Origin: Bacteroidales bacterium UBA5537
GTDB taxonomy: Bacteria > Bacteroidota > Bacteroidia > Bacteroidales > Lentimicrobiaceae
Direction of reading: 5' to 3'
Length of the DNA stretch: 5,956 bases
Assembly: GCA_002426025.1 (NCBI GenBank)
Contig: DINP01000106.1
Location: forward strand, 6,924 to 12,879
The stretch's first letter is position 1. Each line of letters starts with the position of its first letter. Positions 1 through 5,450 of the stretch are shown here, piece after piece. The translations under genes and the position numbers were made by a program. Below the pieces are notes generated by a model, which was not told the origin of the DNA, searched no databases, and saw only the letters and a list, made by a program, of their open reading frames with translations.

Positions 1-3000
1 GATGATATATCATGGACATCATACACAGCAGCCACTCCTACAATATCTCTTACCCCAACTTCTTTATCTGGTTTTACATATGCCCAAGGTTCAGGTCCAT
101 CAACGGAGCAGACCTTTACTGTTAGTGGTTCAAGTTTAACTGCAGATATTAGTATTGCAGCCTCAACCAATTATGAAATTTCGAAAACCAGTGGTTCGGG
201 TTATACTACACCACTTACATTTACACCAGCTGAAGTAGCTACACCTCAAACGGTGTATGTTCGCCTTAAATCAGGTCTTGCTATAGGTAATTACAATAGC
301 GAAGAAATTAATTTAACATCTACTGGTGCAACCCCAAAAACTGTCACCTGTAGCGGCTCAGTCATTGATCAGATTGATTGGGCCAACATGCAGTGGCCAC
401 CGAGTGGCACCGTTACCTTAGGTGATAATTATAATGTTTATGCACGGGTTTATGCTGCAGGTGTTACCGATGCCGTTGGGCAGGGCGCTGGAATTTCATG
501 CTGGATTGGATATAGTACATCAAATACAGACCCATCAACCTGGACAAATTGGGTAGTTGCCAGCTTCCAGGGTGATGATGGACCAAGCAACGATGAATAT
601 GTAGCTAATATTGGAGCTGATATTTTGTCTGCCGGAACTTATTATTATGCCAGCCGTTTCCAATTAGGCACTGCACCGTATATTTATGGTGGTTATAATA
701 GTGGTTTCTGGGACGGAACAACCAATGTTTCGGGCACACTAACGGTAAATGCACCCACTACCCAAATAGACTGGGCAAATTTGCAATGGCCTGAGAATGG
801 ATCCATTTCGGCTGGAGGTGATTTTAATGTTTATGCTCAGGTTTATGAGCCTATTGTTACTAATCTAGTTGGTCAGGGTGCTGGAATTACCGCCTGGATA
901 GGCTACAGTGATGCAGATACTGACCCTTCGACCTGGACAAACTGGGTTGAAGCTACCTTTAATGCTGATGCAGGAAACAACGATGAATATACAGCCAATA
1001 TAGGGGCTGTAATCCCTGCGCCTGGCACATACTATTATGCAAGTCGTTTCAGATTGGGTCTGGCTGATTATGTTTATGGTGGTTTTAATGGTGGTTTCTG
1101 GGATGGTACATCCAATGTTTCTGGAGAATTGACTATAACGATTCCGTTCATGATAATCAACGAAGTAGATTCCGATACACCTGGCACTGATGCTGCTGAA
1201 TTTATTGAGTTATATGACGGAGGAGTTGGTAATACTCCACTTGATGGTTTTGTGGTTGTATTATACAACGGATCAAATGATCTTTCATATGCTGCTTACG
1301 ATCTTGACGGGTATACAACAGATGGAAATGGTTATTTTTTAATTGGGAATGCCAGTGTTCCAGGTGTTAGCATTGTTTTTGCCAACAATTTCCTGCAAAA
1401 CGGGGCAGATGCTGTTGCACTATACTCTGATAATGCAAGTAGTTTTCCAAATAATACTCCTGTAACAGTTACCAATCTGCTTGATGCTTTAGTTTATGAT
1501 ACAAATGACGGTGATGATGCAGGATTGCTTGTTTTACTCAATAATGGCGAACCCCAGATCAATGAAGGTGGGAGAGGAGCAAATGATATCCATTCTATGC
1601 AGCGTTTACCCAATGGTTCTGGTGGAGCACGAAATACCTCAACCTACGATCAAACTTACCCAACACCGGGTGCTGTAAATGCATATCTGGATATAACCTG
1701 GACTGGCGTTACTGATACTGATTGGGCAACAGCTACAAACTGGAATCCTAATATTGTTCCAGACATAGTTACCAATGCAATTATTCCTGATGTAACAAAT
1801 GATCCTGTTATTAGTACAGCTGCCATTTGTAAGGATATTTCCATAGCAGCTTCTGCAATTGTTGAGGTTGCTCCTAATGGTACTTTAACTGTTGATGGTA
1901 CTTTAACCAACAATGCTGGTGCAACAGGTCTGCTGGTTAAGAGTGATGGTACTTCAACCGGTTCACTTATACACAACACAGCCAGCGTTCCTGCAACAAT
2001 TGAGCGTTATGTATCAGCTGCAAACTGGGCAACAGCTTCAGATGGCTGGCATTTGCTTTCATCACCGGTTGCTTCACAAAGTATCAGCGGTGACTGGACC
2101 CCAGCCGGAGCCGGTAACGACTACGATCTGTATGCCTTTGATGAAACCAAATTGAATGAGTATTGGTTGAATCAGAAAGTTGGAGCCAATAATATTACCA
2201 CTTTCGAAACAGGAAAAGGTTACCTGGTAGCCTATGAGCAGTCTGCAACCAAAGCCTTTACCGGTAATGTAAATGTTGCGGATGTTACCCTGAGTGGATT
2301 AACCAATACTGTTGGTAGTGCATTCCCGGGCTGGCACCTGGTTGGCAATCCATTTGCCAGTGCTATTGATTACGATCTGGGCACCTGGACCAAAACCAAT
2401 ATTGATGCCGAAATTCAGGTATGGAATTCAGCGGCAGCAAGTTATCAGACTGCAACGGAAGTTGGCGGAATAGTTCCTTCAATGAATGGATTTATGGCTC
2501 ATACATCAGGTACCGGCGTTCTCACAATACCAGCTGATTCACGCACGCACAATGCAGCAAACTGGTACAAATCAGATGAAGAGTTTATTCTACTAAAAGC
2601 AAAAGATATCGAAACAGGTATGTCTCAATCAAGTATTGTAAGGTTCAATCCAATGGCCACAGATACTTACGATGCTGATTTCGATAGCTATTTCCTGCAG
2701 GGATTTGCTCCGGCATTTTATTCTGCCAATGCAAATGAAGTTTATGCGCTGAATACTTTGCCTGAAATTTCAAACAGTCTGGCGATACCATTTGGATTTA
2801 CAAAGAATGGTTCTACCAGCTTCAGTATTGAACTGGCTAAGAGCATTTCGGGTGCAACCATTTATCTGACGGATAAAAAAGCAGGCATAACCACAAATCT
2901 TACCGAAGCCGGAAGCTACAACTTCACAGCATCGGAGGGTGATGATGCAAACCGGTTCACCTTGCATTTTGGATCAGTTGGCATTGATGACCTAAATTCA

Positions 3001-3234
3001 TCATCTGATATTGATGTTTATGCGAACAGCGGCATCATCTACCTATCTTTGCAACAAAATGCAAATGCTACTGTTAAAGTATATAATCTTACCGGTCAGC
3101 TTGTTTTACAAAGCAAAACAAACGGCAAATTATTAACAACACTTAATGCTTCTGCGCTGAATTCAGGAGTTTATGTAGTCAGTGTAAATAGTGGTGATCA
3201 GGTAATGAGTAAAAAGGTTGTAATCAGGAAGTAG
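1..3234 (+). CDS. Large modular T9SS-secreted surface protein with lamin-tail domain, 5'-truncated by the window edge
   Basis: The frame is open from base 1 to the TAG at 3232-3234 (1077 residues visible), so the true start lies upstream. The GTG at 253 is only an internal Val codon. Modules, in residues counted from base 1: about 13-121, a beta-sandwich repeat common in Bacteroidota (SLSGFTY, GSGPSTEQTFTVSGSSL, YVRLKSGL, GNYNSEEINLTSTGA); 124-250 and 255-380, two tandem repeats; about 383-560, a lamin-tail (LTD) domain (IINEVDSDTPGTDAAEFIEL to PTPGAVN); about 563-690, a beta-rich module with TATNWNP, PATIERY and DGWHLLSSPV; about 777, GWHLVGNPFAS; 1003-1077, a T9SS type A sorting domain (VKVYNLTGQLVLQ, LNSGVYVVSV, SKKVVIRK). 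T9SS sorting domains direct export across the outer membrane and usually surface attachment. No catalytic domain is visible here; one could lie in the missing N-terminus. An adhesive or structural role is inferred. It is probably co-transcribed with the next gene, 44 bases downstream with no terminator between. Confidence 0.93.
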   Translation, partial: DDISWTSYTAATPTISLTPTSLSGFTYAQGSGPSTEQTFTVSGSSLTADISIAASTNYEISKTSGSGYTTPLTFTPAEVATPQTVYVRLKSGLAIGNYNSEEINLTSTGATPKTVTCSGSVIDQIDWANMQWPPSGTVTLGDNYNVYARVYAAGVTDAVGQGAGISCWIGYSTSNTDPSTWTNWVVASFQGDDGPSNDEYVANIGADILSAGTYYYASRFQLGTAPYIYGGYNSGFWDGTTNVSGTLTVNAPTTQIDWANLQWPENGSISAGGDFNVYAQVYEPIVTNLVGQGAGITAWIGYSDADTDPSTWTNWVEATFNADAGNNDEYTANIGAVIPAPGTYYYASRFRLGLADYVYGGFNGGFWDGTSNVSGELTITIPFMIINEVDSDTPGTDAAEFIELYDGGVGNTPLDGFVVVLYNGSNDLSYAAYDLDGYTTDGNGYFLIGNASVPGVSIVFANNFLQNGADAVALYSDNASSFPNNTPVTVTNLLDALVYDTNDGDDAGLLVLLNNGEPQINEGGRGANDIHSMQRLPNGSGGARNTSTYDQTYPTPGAVNAYLDITWTGVTDTDWATATNWNPNIVPDIVTNAIIPDVTNDPVISTAAICKDISIAASAIVEVAPNGTLTVDGTLTNNAGATGLLVKSDGTSTGSLIHNTASVPATIERYVSAANWATASDGWHLLSSPVASQSISGDWTPAGAGNDYDLYAFDETKLNEYWLNQKVGANNITTFETGKGYLVAYEQSATKAFTGNVNVADVTLSGLTNTVGSAFPGWHLVGNPFASAIDYDLGTWTKTNIDAEIQVWNSAAASYQTATEVGGIVPSMNGFMAHTSGTGVLTIPADSRTHNAANWYKSDEEFILLKAKDIETGMSQSSIVRFNPMATDTYDADFDSYFLQGFAPAFYSANANEVYALNTLPEISNSLAIPFGFTKNGSTSFSIELAKSISGATIYLTDKKAGITTNLTEAGSYNFTASEGDDANRFTLHFGSVGIDDLNSSSDIDVYANSGIIYLSLQQNANATVKVYNLTGQLVLQSKTNGKLLTTLNASALNSGVYVVSVNSGDQVMSKKVVIRK
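370..1140 (+). repeat. Two tandem ~130-residue extracellular repeats inside the surface protein
   Basis: Copy 1 covers about 370-750 and copy 2 about 763-1140, with a period of 393 bases (131 codons). Both start QIDWAN and share VGQGAGI, DPSTWTNWV, NDEY.ANIGA, GTYYYASRF, YGG and GFWDGT.NVSG. By hand alignment about two thirds of residues are identical, with one gap near residue 70 of the repeat. The final 60 bases are also very similar at DNA level. The alternating polar/aromatic pattern suggests a beta-sandwich. Similar units occur beside lamin-tail domains in other Bacteroidota exported proteins, from memory; no function is assigned. Confidence 0.9.
1877..1958 (+). repeat. Short direct repeats ATGGTACTTTAAC within the surface-protein gene
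   Basis: The 13-mer ATGGTACTTTAAC is present exactly at 1877-1889 and 1895-1907 (18-base period), and with one mismatch (C for T at base 10) at 1946-1958. The first two encode NGTLTVDGTLTN, a strand-sized repeated unit. The repeat is in frame, so slippage between copies would add or remove six residues without a frameshift. Confidence 0.75.
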
Positions 3235-3278
3235 GCATTTGTTGCCATATTTCTAATTTGAATGAAAAAACAAGGACA

Positions 3279-3524
3279 ATGAAAAATATAGGAAAATTTG
3301 CAAAAGTGACACTTATTCTTGGTCTCTTTATTGGATGGAGTCTGGCTGCTAAAGCACAGGGCGGACCACCACCACCTCCTCCCGGAGGAGGTCATGGTCA
3401 AACTACCAACCAACCACCCGAGGGTGGGACTGCACCTTTGGGTGGCGGCATGGCTCTGCTCCTTGGTCTGGGTGCTGCATGGGGTGCTGGCAGGGTTTAT
3501 ACTGCCCGTCGGAAAGGAGATTAA
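3279..3524 (+). CDS. Small secreted Pro/Gly-rich protein with PID-CTERM-like C-terminal sorting signal
   Basis: The product has 81 residues. ATG 3279 is chosen because it gives a compact signal peptide (MKNIGKFAKV, then a hydrophobic core to about residue 24, cleavage near AKA|QG at 27/28) and has AAGGA four bases upstream; an in-frame TTG at 3258 would only add seven charged residues. After cleavage comes GGPPPPPPGGGHG, a short polar linker (QTTNQPPEGG), then TAPLGGG (51-57), a hydrophobic Gly/Ala/Leu helix (58-71) and a basic tail (RVYTARRKGD, 72-81). This order of short motif, membrane helix and basic end is the layout of exosortase-type sorting signals. It resembles the PID-CTERM tails found on many tiny Bacteroidota proteins, with PLGGG in place of PID, and the likely partner class is an XrtF-like exosortase (family knowledge, not visible here). 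Function is unknown. It ends just before a strong terminator and is probably the last gene of the unit. Confidence 0.85.
   Translation: MKNIGKFAKVTLILGLFIGWSLAAKAQGGPPPPPPGGGHGQTTNQPPEGGTAPLGGGMALLLGLGAAWGAGRVYTARRKGD
3374..3392 (+). repeat. GC-rich inverted repeat at the Pro-to-Gly junction of the small gene
   Basis: ACCTCCTCC at 3374-3382 is the exact reverse complement of GGAGGAGGT at 3384-3392, around a single central C. As RNA it would form an 8-bp stem with a 3-nt loop about 95 bases into the reading frame. It arises where Pro codons (CCN) are followed by Gly codons (GGN), which are naturally near-complementary, so it may be a by-product of protein sequence. Confidence 0.6.
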
Positions 3525-3542
3525 GCAGTAAGAATCTTATTG

Positions 3543-3579
3543 TAATTAAGCCGCAGTATCATACACTGCGGCTTAATTA
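3543..3579 (+). terminator. Strong hairpin terminator after the small CTERM gene
   Basis: AATTAAGCCGCAGT (3544-3557) and ACTGCGGCTTAATT (3565-3578) are perfectly complementary over 14 bp, extended by a T-A pair at 3543/3579, with the 7-base loop ATCATAC. It begins 18 bases after the stop at 3522-3524. The 3' flank is ATCTTAAAAAAG, so there is no clean U-run; the U residues lie within and just after the distal arm. It separates the first unit from the promoter downstream. Confidence 0.8.
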
Positions 3580-3661
3580 TCTTAAAAAAGTAAAGTTCTG
3601 CTTGTAAAATAATTAGTGCTCCGGTATTGATATTTTGCTTGAAATGTAGTTCTGGCTAGAG

Positions 3662-3693
3662 TTTGTCTTACTGAATTGGTTTTTTTATATTTG
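3662..3693 (+). promoter_or_regulatory. Bacteroidota-type sigma promoter for the SUMF1-like gene
   Basis: TTTG at 3662-3665 (the -33 element) and TATATTTG at 3686-3693 (the -7 element, consensus TAnnTTTG) are separated by 20 bases. Both elements and the spacing match the consensus described for the Bacteroides/Flavobacterium housekeeping sigma factor. Transcription would start near 3698-3701, giving an unusually long leader of about 170 nt before ATG 3871. The location, downstream of a terminator and upstream of a gene in the same orientation, supports it. Confidence 0.72.
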
Positions 3694-3870
3694 AAATAGC
3701 CTTTAGTGAACAGTTATTTATTTCTTAACTACTGATTATGAAGCAAATAAAGGACTCGTATATTTATTTTCAAAAATCAAAAACTTTTCCTGATTTAAAT
3801 GATTAATAGTAGGTGTTATTATGCAATTTTTTGGAAGGAATTTTTTCTCCAAATAAACCATCACGGTCTT

Positions 3871-5412
3871 ATGAAAAAAACAAAGTATTTAAAGCCTGGA
3901 TTGTTGTTTTTAAGTCTTGCTCTTTTTCTTGCAACTGCATCAAGAGCGAATAATATCATAGTTGACAATGTTAGTCTAACCGGGCAAAACACTGTTAACC
4001 ATACAACTTCAGTAAGGTTCGATATTTCATGGGAAAACTCCTGGCGTACCAGTACTGCACCCAACAACTGGGATGCTGCCTGGGTATTTATTAAATTCCG
4101 TGTAGGTAGCGGTAACTGGAAGCATGCAACACTCAATTCAGCAAACCATCTCGCTCCTGAGGGAAGTACTATTAATACTCCTGCTGATAAAACGGGAGTT
4201 TTTATTTACCGGTCGGTAAATGGTACCGGAACCTTTAGTCTGACAGGGGTAAAACTTAGCTGGGATTATGCAGTTGATGGAGTAGGGGATAATGATGTGG
4301 TTGATGTTAAAGTATTTGCCATCGAAATGGTTTATGTGCCACAGGGGTCTTTTTATGTGGGAAATGGAGCATCCTATGCTTCTCCGTTCTATACATACCC
4401 AACCACAAATAGTTCTTTTCCAATAGTTGATGAGGGTGCTATTTCGGTGGGTACTACTGCCGGATATCTTTATTATGCTTCTGGTGGGAGTGATCAGGGT
4501 GATCAATCCGGACCAATTCCCGCGGCTTTCCCTAAGGGGTATCATGCTATGTATTGCATGAAATATGAGATTACCCAGCAGGATTATGTAGATTTTCTGA
4601 ATATGCTCAGCCGCGACCAGCAAAATACAAGGACCACAGTCAACCTGGCCTCTGGAATATCTAGTGTTACAAACCGGTATGTGCTGACAAATACTTCCAC
4701 AATGGTAGACAGGAATTGTATTCGTTGCGATGCCACGATTAATGCAGTTAATCCAATCTCATTTTATTGTGATTATAATGGAAACGGTATAGGTGGAGAG
4801 CCAGGCGACGGATTATTCATTGCTTGTAACTATATCAATTGGGCTGATTTGGCCGCTTATCTCGACTGGGCTGCTTTGAGACCTATGACCGAACTCGAAT
4901 TTGAGAAAATTTGTCGTGGACCAGGTCCTGCGGTTGCTGCAGAATATGTTTGGGGTGCATCATCGGGTTTGTCATTGACAAATCAGATCAATAATCCGGG
5001 ACAGAATAATGAGTCTGGTTCTGCCGGATCGAATGTTTCTTCAAATAATGGAGTGGCTGGGCCTATGCGGGTTGGCTCTTTTTCAACTGCTACTTCAACA
5101 CGGGTGCAATCCGGATCATGCTACTATGGTGCTTTTGACATGAGTGGAAATGCCTGGGAAAGGCCAGTAACTGTTGGTAATGCTATAGGTAGGAGCTTTA
5201 CCGGTCTTCATGGAGATGGAAGTTTATCGGCATCAGGTGATGCCAATGTTGCCAACTGGCCTGGAATTGACGCGATAGGAGGAGGTTTCAGGGGTGGCTG
5301 GTGGGGCCTTTCAAATACGTATCTTCCCACAAGTGCAAGAGGATATGCTTCCCACGAAGGTTCTCTTCGTCGTGAACGCATGGGTGGACGTGGGATTCGC
5401 ACTGCTGAGTAA
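3871..5412 (+). CDS. Exported SUMF1/formylglycine-generating-enzyme-fold protein lacking catalytic cysteines
   Basis: The product has 513 residues. ATG 3871 is preferred over the in-frame ATG 3799 because it starts directly with a signal peptide (MKKTKYLKPG, hydrophobic 11-23, cleavage near SRA|NN at 26/27); there is no lipobox Cys. Residues about 27-150 form a beta-rich N-terminal domain (WENSWRTS.APNNWDAAWVF, FIYRS.NGTGTF, GDNDVVDVKVFA). Residues 151-513 match the SUMF1/FGE family: IEMVYVPQGSFYVG (151-164), YCMKYEITQQDYVDFLN (228-244), LRPMTELEFEKICRG (336-350), EYVWGA (358-363), GAFDMSGNAWERPV (420-433), GGFRGGWW (471-478), RMGGRGIRTAE (503-513). Its Cys residues are 229, 283, 286, 300, 319, 348 and 417. 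None lies in the C-terminal RGG..-to-end segment where active FGE carries its copper-binding Cys pair, so sulfatase activation is unlikely and a binding role on a C-type-lectin fold is inferred. No T9SS sorting domain follows, so its final location is unclear. It is probably co-transcribed with the gene 38 bases downstream. Confidence 0.88.
   Translation: MKKTKYLKPGLLFLSLALFLATASRANNIIVDNVSLTGQNTVNHTTSVRFDISWENSWRTSTAPNNWDAAWVFIKFRVGSGNWKHATLNSANHLAPEGSTINTPADKTGVFIYRSVNGTGTFSLTGVKLSWDYAVDGVGDNDVVDVKVFAIEMVYVPQGSFYVGNGASYASPFYTYPTTNSSFPIVDEGAISVGTTAGYLYYASGGSDQGDQSGPIPAAFPKGYHAMYCMKYEITQQDYVDFLNMLSRDQQNTRTTVNLASGISSVTNRYVLTNTSTMVDRNCIRCDATINAVNPISFYCDYNGNGIGGEPGDGLFIACNYINWADLAAYLDWAALRPMTELEFEKICRGPGPAVAAEYVWGASSGLSLTNQINNPGQNNESGSAGSNVSSNNGVAGPMRVGSFSTATSTRVQSGSCYYGAFDMSGNAWERPVTVGNAIGRSFTGLHGDGSLSASGDANVANWPGIDAIGGGFRGGWWGLSNTYLPTSARGYASHEGSLRRERMGGRGIRTAE
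5278..5412 (+). other. Possible hypervariable C-terminal ligand-binding segment of the SUMF1-like protein
   Basis: Residues 470-513 span the conserved frame GGFRGGWW...Y LP.SARGYA...R...GGRGIRTA. In SUMF1/CLec-fold targets of diversity-generating retroelements the variable repeat lies in this same C-terminal position and ends at the stop codon. The stretch between the anchors (481-504) is rich in Arg, Ser, Tyr and Gly, and most of its codons end in C or T, which is compatible with mutated AAY template codons but not diagnostic. No template repeat, reverse transcriptase or obvious hairpin after the stop is present in the window. Ordinary paralogue divergence is an equally good reading. Confidence 0.25.
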
Positions 5413-5450
5413 TTCCATTTGGGGATACTGAAAAACTAAAATAAAGTGTT

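Larger units (their letters stand above)
3525..3870 (+). other. Intergenic region: terminator, promoter and ~170-nt leader
   Basis: This 346-base gap has three parts. Bases 3543-3579 hold the terminator and 3662-3693 the promoter. About 3700-3870 would be the transcribed leader of the SUMF1-like gene. The leader is AT-rich and contains two tiny open frames (3738-3806, 22 codons, MKQIKDSYIYFQ...; and 3821-3856, 11 codons, MQFFGRNFFSK) and a weak TTTGGA/TCCAAA inverted repeat (3830-3835 with 3848-3853) ending 17 bases before the ATG. Bases 3580-3661 show nothing recognisable. No RNA gene or convincing minus-strand gene is seen. Confidence 0.7.

Noticed and set aside
1147..1680. Calling the large protein a nuclease because lamin-tail domains often accompany nucleases in Bacteroidota
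   Set aside because: No nuclease motif is visible in the 1077 residues available; only the lamin-tail domain itself is supported.
1877..1958. CRISPR-like or mobile-element repeats
   Set aside because: The repeated 13-mers are in frame within a beta-rich coding region and have no spacer regularity beyond the first pair.
1656..1979. Minus-strand open frame of 107 codons, and other antisense frames within 1074-1268, 4138-4623 and 5208-5575
   Set aside because: They lie opposite well-supported coding sequence, show no recognisable domain, and have compositions expected from the complementary strand.
3238..3260. Possible promoter TTTG (3238-3241) with TAATTTG (3254-3260) before the small gene
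   Set aside because: The -7 element is one base short of TAnnTTTG and the spacing is 12 bases instead of about 20; co-transcription with the gene upstream is simpler.
3258..3278. TTG start at 3258 for the small secreted protein
   Set aside because: It adds seven charged residues before the signal peptide and has no better initiation context; ATG 3279 has AAGGA just upstream and starts the signal peptide directly.
3198..3413. Minus-strand frame of 71 codons across the gap between the first two genes
   Set aside because: It mostly overlaps the signal-peptide and Pro/Gly part of the small gene, whose plus-strand protein has clear features; the antisense product has none.
3799..3870. In-frame ATG at 3799 as start of the SUMF1-like protein
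   Set aside because: It would place 24 poorly conserved-looking residues before a typical MKK-type signal peptide; ATG 3871 gives a standard exported N-terminus.
3871..5412. Calling the SUMF1-like protein an active formylglycine-generating enzyme
   Set aside because: The C-terminal segment that should carry the copper-binding cysteines contains none, and no sulfatase gene is nearby.
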